From Chryseobacterium sp. G0162 (GTDB taxonomy: Bacteria > Bacteroidota > Bacteroidia > Flavobacteriales > Weeksellaceae): a stretch of DNA of 64,000 nt. Shown in pieces: positions 28,586 through 38,700 of the stretch. The DNA lies in contig NZ_CP033922.1 of assembly GCF_003815715.1 (NCBI RefSeq), forward strand, positions 4,140,001-4,204,000, read 5' to 3'. The translations under genes and the position numbers were made by a program. Numbering within the stretch: position 1 is the first letter of the stretch; each line of letters opens with the position of its first letter. Under the pieces are notes generated by a model. It was given only the letters and a program-made list of their open reading frames with translations. It ran no database searches and was not told the origin of the DNA.

Positions 28586-29788
28586 TTATAAACCAATGTT
28601 TTTAGTTGGTTTCAACTGCTTTAAGATATTCTTTGGAATCGCATTTTTGTGAACTAAAATAGCAGTCGACTTATATTCAACATACGGTCTTGTTACATAA
28701 AGATACCCTGCGAAGTCATTGGTTACTCCCCAGGAGTTTTTAACCATATAATATTCCTTACCAGTCTGATCTTTTGCCAATCCTACGATGTGCATCCCGT
28801 GGTCATCCGTTGTAGAAAGGTTGTTTAGCCCTTTTTGACGCATATCTTCAGTGATCGTCTTATCTTTTTTAGGCTCTGTAAACAAAGTCTGTTTGTTCTC
28901 TGCATTGATCTGATCTAAATCCATATCCGGAACATACGCCACACCATTTTTATAAGAGAAATAAGGCTCAGAAACGTCAGTAGCCCAACCTACAGAATAT
29001 CCTTTAGTTACTGCATTGTCAATGATGGCTGTAAGGTCTTTCATTGGAACATTCCAGTCAGAATCGTGGCTCCAGTTATCAGGAATTGGAACTACAAATT
29101 TCTGGTAGTAAGCATAATCTTTGTAAGAAGATAATTCTACATAATCTTCAGGGTTGATTCCTACTACTTCTTTAGCAAAAGTCTTTGGCGTGTAGTTTTT
29201 CCCTTCATACGTGAAGTTAGCAGGCACTTTTCCTAAATATTCATCAAGAATAGCATCTACAGAATCCATCCAGTTGTCAGTAAGTTTTCCTTTAGAAGAA
29301 GCCTGAACAAGGCTGTCAAGAACCGGCTTTAACTTCCCTTGCATTTCTTTGAAGTTGTTGGTCGTTTGTCCAGCTTTTAATCCTGAATACACATCTTGTG
29401 GAACTGCCCCATACTTTTTGTACATGTTGATGACATCGTGAAGTTCTCCACCGTCACCCCAGCTGATAGCACCGTTATTTAAAACATATAACTTCGCTTT
29501 ATCATGATAAGAATTTCTTGCGGTAAATATTTCAGCAAGATCTACAGGTCTTTTGCCCATTCTCTGCATTTCAGATTCAAGGAAAGAGTTTCCTGAGTAG
29601 CTCCAGCAAGTTCCGGATGAACCCTGGTTCTTTACAGAAGTAGCACCAACGTCTTTTAACGTTGTGAACTGAAAATTAGCATTTTGTGAGTGGTTGTTTT
29701 TTAACTTATTGATTAAGTCATCTTGGGCAAACATCATACTTCCTGCAGACAAAACAAAAAGTAATGATGCAATTTTCGCATTTTTCAT
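28586..29788 (-). CDS. Secreted C1-family cysteine peptidase (bleomycin hydrolase-like)
   Basis: 400 residues with a signal peptide (MKNAKIASLLFVLSAGSMMFAQ). The papain-fold catalytic residues are Cys61 in QGSSGTCWSYS (with oxyanion Gln55), His330 in DDHGM and Asn351 in KNSWG. The size and the GELHDVINMYKKYGAVPQ segment match the PepC/bleomycin hydrolase branch. Unlike cytosolic PepC it is exported, so it likely degrades peptides in the periplasm or outside. Confidence 0.88.
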   Translation of the reverse strand: MKNAKIASLLFVLSAGSMMFAQDDLINKLKNNHSQNANFQFTTLKDVGATSVKNQGSSGTCWSYSGNSFLESEMQRMGKRPVDLAEIFTARNSYHDKAKLYVLNNGAISWGDGGELHDVINMYKKYGAVPQDVYSGLKAGQTTNNFKEMQGKLKPVLDSLVQASSKGKLTDNWMDSVDAILDEYLGKVPANFTYEGKNYTPKTFAKEVVGINPEDYVELSSYKDYAYYQKFVVPIPDNWSHDSDWNVPMKDLTAIIDNAVTKGYSVGWATDVSEPYFSYKNGVAYVPDMDLDQINAENKQTLFTEPKKDKTITEDMRQKGLNNLSTTDDHGMHIVGLAKDQTGKEYYMVKNSWGVTNDFAGYLYVTRPYVEYKSTAILVHKNAIPKNILKQLKPTKNIGL

Positions 29789-29987
29789 TACTATAAAAAG
29801 ATTATTTGTATTAATAGTCGTTGATAATAGAGATTTGTTACAAAGGGAAAAGTTAAATTTGAAATTAAAATATTGTTGAAAAAAACAAATAAGCTAATTT
29901 TAAAAATAATCTTTTGTTCTAAAAAAGTTGACCATGTTTCCAACCCCAGCTAAAGTTCCTGCATCTATTATAGTATAACTTCTGACA

Positions 29988-30506
29988 ATGGAAAGAGAAT
30001 TATTAATAGAATGCCAGCGTAACGATCGCAAAGCACAGCGGAAAGTCTACGATAAAATGGCGGGTAAGCTGTATTCAGTTTGCAAACGTTATTTGAAAAA
30101 CGATGAAGATATAGAAGAAGTATTAGCCGATACCTTCTATAAGATTTTTACAAGAATAAGCCAGCTTCAGAATCCGGATACTTTCGAAGCTTGGGCAAAA
30201 AAGATTGCAGTAAATGAATGTCTCCAGAAATTAAGAAATAATAAAACCTTATTTATTTCCCTGGAAGAAAGTCTGAATGAACCTTCAGAAAGATCTTCAG
30301 AGCATATTTCCTTTGAAAAAGATATTCTGAGTCTGCTCAACTTTCTTCCTGAAGGATGCAGAGCCATTTTTAATCTTTTTGCCATTGAAGGATATCCACA
30401 TAAGGAAATAGCTTCCATGCTTTCCATTAGTGAGGGAACTTCAAAATCCCAGCTCAATTTTGCGCGAAAAAAACTTCAGGAACTTTTGGTGAATCAAAAC
30501 ATTTAA
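29988..30506 (+). CDS. RNA polymerase sigma factor, ECF / sigma-70 family
   Basis: 172 residues. Region 2 (about 1-75) has VYDKMAGKLYSVCKRYLKNDEDIEEVLADTF..; region 4 (about 110-165) includes LPEGCRAIFNLFAIEGYPHKEIASMLSISEG, the -35-binding helix-turn-helix. Length and lack of regions 1 and 3 fit an ECF factor. It ends 12 bp before a gene whose N-terminus looks like an anti-sigma domain, the usual sigma/anti-sigma pairing. Targets are unknown; it may drive the operon it heads. Confidence 0.88.
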   Translation: MERELLIECQRNDRKAQRKVYDKMAGKLYSVCKRYLKNDEDIEEVLADTFYKIFTRISQLQNPDTFEAWAKKIAVNECLQKLRNNKTLFISLEESLNEPSERSSEHISFEKDILSLLNFLPEGCRAIFNLFAIEGYPHKEIASMLSISEGTSKSQLNFARKKLQELLVNQNI

Positions 30507-30518
30507 ACTTTTACAACA

Positions 30519-32912
30519 ATGGAAAATAATCATATCGATCAACAATTCAATGAAGCTTCTAAACTTTCAGAAGAACCAACCGTTTTTACTGGTTTTGATA
30601 AAGTTTGGGACAAAGTGGAAGAAAAATTAGATCAAAAAAAAGAAAAAAAGAAAATCATTCCTGTCTGGTTCCCTTACGGGATAGCAGCAAGCCTAATGAT
30701 AGGAATAGGTGCTTTATATTTCCTGAATAAAAAAGAAAAAGAGCAGCCTGTAAAACCGGAAATGGCAGAACACAAAATATTACAGGAACCTATAACTGAT
30801 ACGCATATTGTGGAAATAGACCATACAACAAAAGAGAATCTTCAGAAAGAGAAGAATAAAGTGTATCCTAAAGTAGAAAAGGCAATAGTATATAGTAATT
30901 ATGTTCCGAAGTCATTAAGAATGCCTAATCATGTGTCTACAGCTTCCCCACCAACATACATAGAAACTTCTGATGCAGTAAAGAGTATTGATGAAGTTGT
31001 AATGACTGGATATGGTATTAAAAAAAAGGTAGAATCAACAACATCAAGCTCAACTGTTGTCACTACAACAAATATTTCCCCTCAATATTCTGCTGTTAAC
31101 ACATTACAAGGGAGAGTGGCAGGGATACAAATAACATCATCAGATAGCAGACTCCAAAGAAACAATGAGATTAAAAATACTTTTAACAATATCAATTCCG
31201 GTTATCTTGACAATAAACCGGTAATGATCAGAGGTGCTGTTTCTATCAGTGCAGAAAATACTCCTTTGTATATTATCAATGGAAAAGTAGAAGGAGCGGA
31301 TTACTTCAGAAGCTTAAATCCTGATAAAATTGGAAGTTTGAATATTCTGAAAGGAGCTTCTGCTACTGCAATATATGGAAGTAAAGCCTCACATGGGGTA
31401 ATCATAGCAACCACTAAAAAGCTTTCAAAAAGAGAAAGAAAAAGAATGGAGAAGCTTCAGGAAGAGATTAGTAAACATAAACAGATTTTATCTACACCTA
31501 ATGAGGAAAGTTATGATGCATTTGTTGAAAACCCATTTGAACTGACACAAAATCAACCTTTGTCAACATTTTCTATAGACGTGGATAATTCATCTTATTC
31601 TAATATCAGAAGAATGATTAACAATGGAGAAACCATAAATAAGAATGCGGTAAGGATTGAAGAAATGATTAATTACTTTAAATATGATTATCCGCAGCCA
31701 AAAAACAATGATCCGTTTTCCATCAACACGGAGTACAATGACGCTCCCTGGAATTCCAATCATAAACTGTTGAAGATAGGATTGCAGGGGAAAAATATTC
31801 CGATGAATCTTTTACCAGTCTCTAATCTTATTTTTCTTATTGATGTATCTGGCTCCATGAATGAACAAAATAAACTGCCATTATTGAAGTCTTCTTTCAA
31901 GGTATTATTGAGCCAGCTCCGGCCTAAAGATAAAGTGGGAATTGTAGTCTATGCTGGAAATGCAGGGATGGTCCTGCCATCTACATTTGCAGGTGATAAG
32001 GATAAAATTATTCAGGCTTTAGATCGTCTTCAGGCAGGAGGAAGTACTGCGGGAGGAGAAGGAATAGAGTTGGCTTATAAAATGGCACAGGAAAACTTTG
32101 TAAAGGAAGGGAATAACCGTGTTATTATTGCTACGGATGGAGATTTTAATGTAGGTGCATCTTCAGGATCAGACCTTCAAACTCTTATTGAGAATAAAAG
32201 AAAATCTGGAGTATTTCTAACCTGTTTAGGTTTTGGAATGGGTAATTATAAGGATAATACTTTGGAAACATTGGCCAATAAAGGAAATGGAAACTATGCC
32301 TATATTGATAATATGCAGGAAGCTAATAAGTTCCTTGGGAAAGAATTTGCAGGAAATATGTATGCTATTGCTAAAGATGTAAAGATTCAGATTGAATTTA
32401 ACCCGGAATATGTAAAATCTTATCGTTTAATTGGCTACGAAAACAGAAAACTGAGAAATGAAGACTTTGTCAATGACAAAATAGATGCTGGAGAATTGGG
32501 AAGCGGACATACTGTAACTGCTTTGTATGAAGTCATTCCTACAGATATAAAATCAGACTTCATTCCCAAAGATAGCAACCTGAAATATACTCTGAATGCT
32601 TCCTCGAAAGAGTTCGGAGATGAGCTGGCGACTATAAAATTCAGATATAAAGAGCCTGATGGAGATACCAGTCGTGAAATCACTCAGATTGTTAAAAACA
32701 TTGATAAAAGAATGGCTTCTGCCAGTTTGGACTTTAAATTCGCTTCCTCAGTAGCATGGTTTGGTTTGGTGCTAAGAAACTCCGAGCTGATTACAAAAAA
32801 AGACCTTTCTGATATTGAAAACCTGGCCAAGCAGGGCAAGAATAAAGATGAACAAGGTTATCGATCAGAGTTTATACGATTGATAGAGTCTTATAAAACA
32901 ACACAAAAATAA
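30519..32912 (+). CDS. Anti-sigma-like / TonB-plug / von Willebrand A fusion protein (YfbK-like)
   Basis: 797 residues with an unusual domain order. Residues 1-46 are charged and cytosolic with FDKVWDKVEEKL, as in Bacteroidota anti-sigma factors. Residues 47-69 are a single membrane helix. A linker leads to residues 158-300, a SusC-type plug: TonB-box-like DEVVMTGYG, NTLQGRVAGIQI, TPLYIINGKVEGA, GSLNILKGASATAIYGSKAS. From about 340 comes a YfbK-type vWA region with the metal site DVSGS (442-446) and a C-terminal DUF3520-like part. Membrane topology places plug and vWA in the periplasm. It follows the sigma gene by 12 bp. I infer an anti-sigma factor that senses the outer membrane. Confidence 0.78.
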   Translation: MENNHIDQQFNEASKLSEEPTVFTGFDKVWDKVEEKLDQKKEKKKIIPVWFPYGIAASLMIGIGALYFLNKKEKEQPVKPEMAEHKILQEPITDTHIVEIDHTTKENLQKEKNKVYPKVEKAIVYSNYVPKSLRMPNHVSTASPPTYIETSDAVKSIDEVVMTGYGIKKKVESTTSSSTVVTTTNISPQYSAVNTLQGRVAGIQITSSDSRLQRNNEIKNTFNNINSGYLDNKPVMIRGAVSISAENTPLYIINGKVEGADYFRSLNPDKIGSLNILKGASATAIYGSKASHGVIIATTKKLSKRERKRMEKLQEEISKHKQILSTPNEESYDAFVENPFELTQNQPLSTFSIDVDNSSYSNIRRMINNGETINKNAVRIEEMINYFKYDYPQPKNNDPFSINTEYNDAPWNSNHKLLKIGLQGKNIPMNLLPVSNLIFLIDVSGSMNEQNKLPLLKSSFKVLLSQLRPKDKVGIVVYAGNAGMVLPSTFAGDKDKIIQALDRLQAGGSTAGGEGIELAYKMAQENFVKEGNNRVIIATDGDFNVGASSGSDLQTLIENKRKSGVFLTCLGFGMGNYKDNTLETLANKGNGNYAYIDNMQEANKFLGKEFAGNMYAIAKDVKIQIEFNPEYVKSYRLIGYENRKLRNEDFVNDKIDAGELGSGHTVTALYEVIPTDIKSDFIPKDSNLKYTLNASSKEFGDELATIKFRYKEPDGDTSREITQIVKNIDKRMASASLDFKFASSVAWFGLVLRNSELITKKDLSDIENLAKQGKNKDEQGYRSEFIRLIESYKTTQK

Positions 32913-32920
32913 AAATTTGA

Positions 32921-32960
32921 GAAAAAGAAATTTCCCCGGAAATTTCTTTTTCTTTATTTT
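32921..32960 (+). terminator. Intra-operon terminator or attenuator before the barrel gene
   Basis: GAAAAAGAAATTTCC (32921-32935) and its perfect reverse complement (32938-32952) form a 15-bp stem, followed by a T-rich tract. It lies between the vWA gene and the barrel start at 32974 and should limit expression of the two downstream genes. Confidence 0.7.
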
Positions 32961-32973
32961 AGTACACATTACC

Positions 32974-35751
32974 ATGAAGATGAGAAAAAACTATTTACTG
33001 TTACTGCTGCCGTTTACTGTTACGGTATTGCAGGCGCAAAATTCAACCTTATATTATTCAGGAAAATTTTTAAATCATAAAGATAAACCACAAAACTTTT
33101 TAAAAGTCTATAATAAAAACAGTGGTGTATATGAACTAACTGATGAAGAAGGATTTGCAATCATTGCAGCCAAACCTTATGATACCTTAGTCTGGAATCA
33201 AGGAAAAAGTACTCAGGTTGTTGTTTCTTATCAGTTAAGGGAATTGAAAAACATTCTTGAAAGTCAGGTAGAGAAAAAAGATGTAGAGGAGATTTACAGT
33301 AAAATATATGACAGTCTGGTTTCACAAAAGAACCATGATAAGTTCAGTACTGAGAATGCCTCAACAATTCTAAATAATAATTCCGATAGAAATTTTAGCA
33401 GTGTAAGAAAGCTCAAGCAGAGAAGAGATAGTCTGTATGTTCTGAAAGAGCAAAAGAAGTGGACGTTATTATTGAATGGCGGGTTTACCTCTTCTCTGGA
33501 TGTCAAAAGCCATAATGCCCTTCCTGCAACTCAGAATAAATATGTACAAGGAAGATCCGGTAATGGAACCCTTATCTGGAATGATCCTGGCACCAATGAA
33601 GTGTTTAGCTTTGGACCTGATATTTCTACATTAGCTTTTGATGGAATCCCTTATCAATACGATCAGAACGGCAGATTGGTTCCTTTAGCTGACGGAAATA
33701 AGCAGGCTGTACTCTATAATAATAACCTGTTTAAAACGATGGTTGGATATAATAACCAGCTTAATATCAATACGATTATAAAACAAGGATATAAGGAGGT
33801 ATTTCGGTTTTCATTGGACTTGAGGCAGCAGAAAAATCAATTATACTTTATTGATCAGTTTAATCTGAACAATTCTATTAAAACAAGACTGAATATGGAT
33901 TTAGGAGGGTATTTGGTGAAGTTTTTCTTTAATTATGAAGAGAATAAAGCAACAAATACCAATAGGATAGGGCTTTTCAATAGAGCATTTCAAAATTCTT
34001 TACTGACTCCCGTTTCGTTCTCAAATGCTCAGCAGACCTTTTTGGATAATGGAAAGCAACGAAGCTACAGCCAAAATGCCGATAATCCGGAATTCCTTTT
34101 TGTACAGGATCAAAAATACTGTTATCAAAACCGGCAGCGGCAGTTTAGCCTTAATGCAGATAAAACCTTTGGAAATTTTAAATTAAATATCGTTCAGTCT
34201 TACGAAAGTAATTTCATTTGGAATCTGGATCAATATCAACCATCTACTTATGGATTCAATAATGGAATAACCAGTAAAAGAGAACAAAATAACAGGTTAT
34301 ATCACTCTAATATACAAGGGAGATATGAATTGGGTAATTATAATTTTAAGAATGTTTTTAATCTTAATTTTATTCTGAATGGTATCAAATCTGACGTTTA
34401 CAATAGTCTGACCAATAAAAAATATAACTATCAAAGAACCTCTCAGGACTATATTTTTAATTATAATATGGAAATCAAGTCCGGTGACTTTGAAGCTGAT
34501 TTTAATCTTGGAAATTCCTTTTATGTCTCCAATACATCAGATAAAAACAATTACTGGCTTCCAAAGGCAGCTGGATATTTGCGGTTTAAAGATATATTTG
34601 ACTGGTATAACTATGAATTTAAAATTTCAGGAAACTATAGCCATCTCAGCTCAGAGCCTGAAATTACTCGGTCATACGCCTCCTATGCTTCTACTTTACT
34701 GAAAGCAGAAAGTTATTACCGTTATTTTCCCGTACACGAAGTGGAAAGTTTCAAAGGGCTATCTAATATCAATACAAAAGAATGGAAAATAGGCGGAAAG
34801 ATCAATTTCGGATATAGTATTAGCCTTGAAGGGGAATATTTTAACAGAAAAACTGAAGGCGATGTTTTTCCGGTATTTGACAACAATCAGTTAAGGCTAA
34901 AAAATATGGCAGATCATACGTATAGCGGGTATGAATTTAATTTTGCTTATGATAGACTTTTTCTGGCAAATGATTTTTTTGCAACAAACAAAATTTCATT
35001 TTTCAAATATAAAGATATTGTAGGTCGTGTGATATCCGGTTATAACAATACTTCTATTTCAGGATTTCAGGATATTTATAAAACTCTTGCGGAAGGAGAG
35101 GTGTTGGGAGCTGTCAAGGGAAGTTATTTTGAAAGGAATTCTGAAGGACAGCTCATTATTGACGATTCCGGATTCCCGAAAAAGGCTGCCGGAATGAAGA
35201 TTATTGCAGATCCAACTCCTGATTTTGTAATGAAATTCAATCATAATTTAGTCTATAAAAGATGGATTTTAGATATCAACTGGGAATGGAAAAAAGGAGG
35301 CCAGATCTGGGATGGAACTCAGGCTGTTATGGATTATTATGGACGTTCCTATGATTCCGGAGAAGAAAGAAACATCAAAAATTATGTTTTTCAGGGAGTA
35401 TTGGCTAATGGTAATCATAACCAGACTCCGGTGGATTTTTATGATCCTCATCAAAACGTTCATGAAAACAGATGGTCCAGATATGGATATCTTGGGGTGG
35501 CAGAAACCTATATTCAGAAGGCAGATCATATAAGGATTAATAATATTTCATTATCCACTTTTTTTCCTCTGAATAATAGCCAGCGATCTATGAAAATTAC
35601 GTTGTATGTAGATAATATCATGCTCTGGCAGGCGAATAAAGGAGTAGATCCCAACCAGAATTTCTATGATACAGACAATGGAAGAGGACTGGATTTCTTT
35701 AATCTTCCCTCTTTTAAAACATTTGGCTGCATTGTTTCATTCAAATTTTAA
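32974..35751 (+). CDS. SusC-like outer-membrane beta-barrel lacking its plug domain
   Basis: 925 residues from ATG 32974 (MKMRKNYLLLLLPFTVTVLQAQ, a signal peptide); the earlier in-frame TTG at 32917 precedes the hairpin and is unlikely. Residues 24-95 look like a carboxypeptidase-regulatory-like domain, 96-160 are a charged, helical linker, and from about 161 the sequence matches SusC barrels just after the plug (NKYVQGRSGNGTLIW, then SFGPDISTLAFDG). The roughly 120-residue plug with its TonB box is missing. The end FKTFGCIVSFKF is a typical outer-membrane C-terminal strand. Only three bases separate it from the A2M gene. It may be gated by the plugs encoded in the neighbouring genes. Confidence 0.8.
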   Translation: MKMRKNYLLLLLPFTVTVLQAQNSTLYYSGKFLNHKDKPQNFLKVYNKNSGVYELTDEEGFAIIAAKPYDTLVWNQGKSTQVVVSYQLRELKNILESQVEKKDVEEIYSKIYDSLVSQKNHDKFSTENASTILNNNSDRNFSSVRKLKQRRDSLYVLKEQKKWTLLLNGGFTSSLDVKSHNALPATQNKYVQGRSGNGTLIWNDPGTNEVFSFGPDISTLAFDGIPYQYDQNGRLVPLADGNKQAVLYNNNLFKTMVGYNNQLNINTIIKQGYKEVFRFSLDLRQQKNQLYFIDQFNLNNSIKTRLNMDLGGYLVKFFFNYEENKATNTNRIGLFNRAFQNSLLTPVSFSNAQQTFLDNGKQRSYSQNADNPEFLFVQDQKYCYQNRQRQFSLNADKTFGNFKLNIVQSYESNFIWNLDQYQPSTYGFNNGITSKREQNNRLYHSNIQGRYELGNYNFKNVFNLNFILNGIKSDVYNSLTNKKYNYQRTSQDYIFNYNMEIKSGDFEADFNLGNSFYVSNTSDKNNYWLPKAAGYLRFKDIFDWYNYEFKISGNYSHLSSEPEITRSYASYASTLLKAESYYRYFPVHEVESFKGLSNINTKEWKIGGKINFGYSISLEGEYFNRKTEGDVFPVFDNNQLRLKNMADHTYSGYEFNFAYDRLFLANDFFATNKISFFKYKDIVGRVISGYNNTSISGFQDIYKTLAEGEVLGAVKGSYFERNSEGQLIIDDSGFPKKAAGMKIIADPTPDFVMKFNHNLVYKRWILDINWEWKKGGQIWDGTQAVMDYYGRSYDSGEERNIKNYVFQGVLANGNHNQTPVDFYDPHQNVHENRWSRYGYLGVAETYIQKADHIRINNISLSTFFPLNNSQRSMKITLYVDNIMLWQANKGVDPNQNFYDTDNGRGLDFFNLPSFKTFGCIVSFKF

Positions 35752-35754
35752 CCC

Positions 35755-38700
35755 ATGAATTTCAAATTTATATCATATATCATATCACTGAGCCTATTGT
35801 TTTCATCAGTATTTCTAAAGGCACAGGATTCATTTAAGGATTTTGAAAAAGAAAAAACATATATTCAGACCAATCATGTTTTCTATAAACCGGGAGAGGA
35901 CATGTATTTTAAAATATATGTAGTGCAGGGAAAGAATAATCTTCCGGCAAGTGACAGCAGGGTGGTCAATTTTGAAATCATTGACCCTTCCGGAAGTGTT
36001 TTAACAAAGTCCAAATATAAAATTAACAATGGCTATGCCAACGGATACTTCTCTTTCGCTGATGATATGAAGGGTGGTGTTTACAAGATTAGAGCCTATA
36101 CCAACTGGATGCAGAATGAGGAAGGAAAAAATGCTTTTGAAAAAGAAATTACCTTGCAGAAAATAGTATCTCCAAGGATTTTAATGAAGCTGGATTTTCC
36201 AAAGAAAGGATATAGCTCCGGTGATGAAGTCACCGCAGACTTTTCAATGCGAAGTCTGGGTAATCTACCCATTCCTTTTTACGAAGCGGATTATGTGGTA
36301 ACTTATAATGGGGAAATTGTTACTGAAGGCAAGCTTATTACAGACAAGGAAGGAAAAAAACTATTGCAGTTCAGACTTCCCAAATCCTTAAAATCCTCAG
36401 ATGCACTTTTAAATATTAAAGTTAATTTTGATGGATTTACAGAATCTATTTCAAGAAATATTCCTATTGTACTGAACAATCTGGATGTGAAATTTTTACC
36501 TGAAGGAGGAACTTTTATCAACGGAACAGAACAGAATATTGCATTCAAAATATTGGATGAATATGAAAAACCGGTAGACGCAGTTTTGGGTATTTATAAT
36601 CAGAACCATGAAAAAATATCTGAAGTTTCCACTTATAATTTCGGGATGGGAAGCTTCTTTCTTACTCCGAAAATAGGAGAAACATATTATGCAAAAGTTG
36701 TAAAACCTGAAAATATTACACAGATTTATCATCTTCCTGAGTCTAAAAATAATGGCTTGATGTTGAATATCAAAAAAGAAAATGGAATACTTTTATTGAA
36801 AACGGTGACTACACAGGAAAAGAATATCGTTTTAAAAGGATTTTTCCGTGATAAAGAAATTTACAGCAAAGAGATTTCTTTACAAAACGGGATCAACTCA
36901 TTGGAGCTGCCAGAAAAAGATCTGCCGGTTGGAATTTGTCGTTTTACGTTATTTGAAAATAATATTCCTCTTGCAGAACGTATTGTCTTTACCAATAAAG
37001 ATCAGCAACTGAATATCAAGGTAAAGCCTGTAAAAGATTATTATCAGCCAAGAGAAAAAGTAGTGCTGAATATTGAGACTACTGATAAAAATAACCAACC
37101 AATACCAGCAAATCTTGCCATAAGTGTAGTGGATGATAAGCTTTGGACTTATGCTGACGATAAACAGAATCATATCAGTTCATGGTTCCTGATGGATTCT
37201 GAACTGAAAGGAAAGATTGAAAAGCCTCAGTTTTATTTTGATAAAAAAGAAGAAAAAGCAGAAAAAAGTCTGGATCTTGTGATGCTCACCAATGGATACA
37301 GGTATTTTGAACTGATTCCGGAGATTGTTAAAACAGGTAAATACAAATTTCTGCCGGAAAAAAGAGGGACAGTATATGGAGTCGTAGAAGATGAGAATAA
37401 GAAACCGGTAAAAGCCAATGTTTTTCTTGTAGAATCGTATGGAGGCCAGATTCTTAAACAAGCAACAACAGAAAATGGTCAGTTTTATTTCTCAGGGATG
37501 GAAGGTAGTAATTCTTACAAATTGATTGCTAAATCCATTCAGCCTAAACATAAAGTAAAAATAAGAGTTTTGTCATATAAATTGGAGATAAATCCGCTTG
37601 TTAAGCAAAAGCTAAATAACATAAATGTAGAAGAAATTATAAAAGAAGCTGAAATCAAAGAAAAACTGAAACAAATACCACCAAAAATAAATAATACAAA
37701 GAAGGATACTATTTCTGGAAAAAATATTGAGGAAGTTGTGGTGGTAGGATACGGAACTTTGATGAATAAAAAAACAAGTACCTCTTCGGTAAGCATTATT
37801 GGCAATTCTGAAATTAAAGATTCTAATTATGGGTCATTATTACAGGGAAAAGTTGCAGGAGTCACTGTAACTCCGGCTGGAGAACAGCAAAAAGGAAATT
37901 TTGTGGTCAGAGGGACTTCATCAATATCAAACAAAAGTCCATTATTTGTGGTAGATGGAGCTCCGGTAGAAAATTTTAATACAGCCATCAATCCCAATGA
38001 TATTAACAGTGTTACAGTTTTGAAGGATGCGGCGGCAACAGCCATTTACGGGAGCAGAGCCGTTAATGGAGTTGTCATTATTAATTCATTTTCTAATAGT
38101 TTGGCTCAGAATAAGCTGGATATCACCCCTAAATCTTATTTTGCAGTTCTATCTATTCCTACAGATGAACTTATCAAATATTCGGTAAATAAAGAATTTG
38201 TCTATCCCGAATATAAAACAACTAATACTTCTTATAGATTTGATTACAGAGAAGCTATTTATTGGAACCCTGTAGTGGAAACTGATAAAGAAGGTAAAGC
38301 AAAAGTAGAATTCTATAATTCAGATGCCAATTCCACCTTCAGAGCGATGACAGAAGGAATTTCAGCGTCCGGATTGATAGGCAGAGAAGAAACCACTTAT
38401 GCAGCACAAAGCCTTATATCTATTGATGCTAAGATTCCACAGTATTTGACAAGAACGGACGAAATGCTTATTCCTGTAGTGATCAAAAATAATTCCAGAG
38501 AAACCAGAAAAATGGTAATGGACGTTATTGTTCCCAATCATGTAAAGTTGATGTCATCAGATAGCCTGATTACTTTAAAACCTTTGGAATCAGGAAGATT
38601 ATTTGTTAAAATACAGACAGATGAAGTAGTAAATTCTAATATTCAGTTTATTATAAGATCTGGAGATTTCAGGGAAACAATGATTCTTCCTTTTAAGGTT

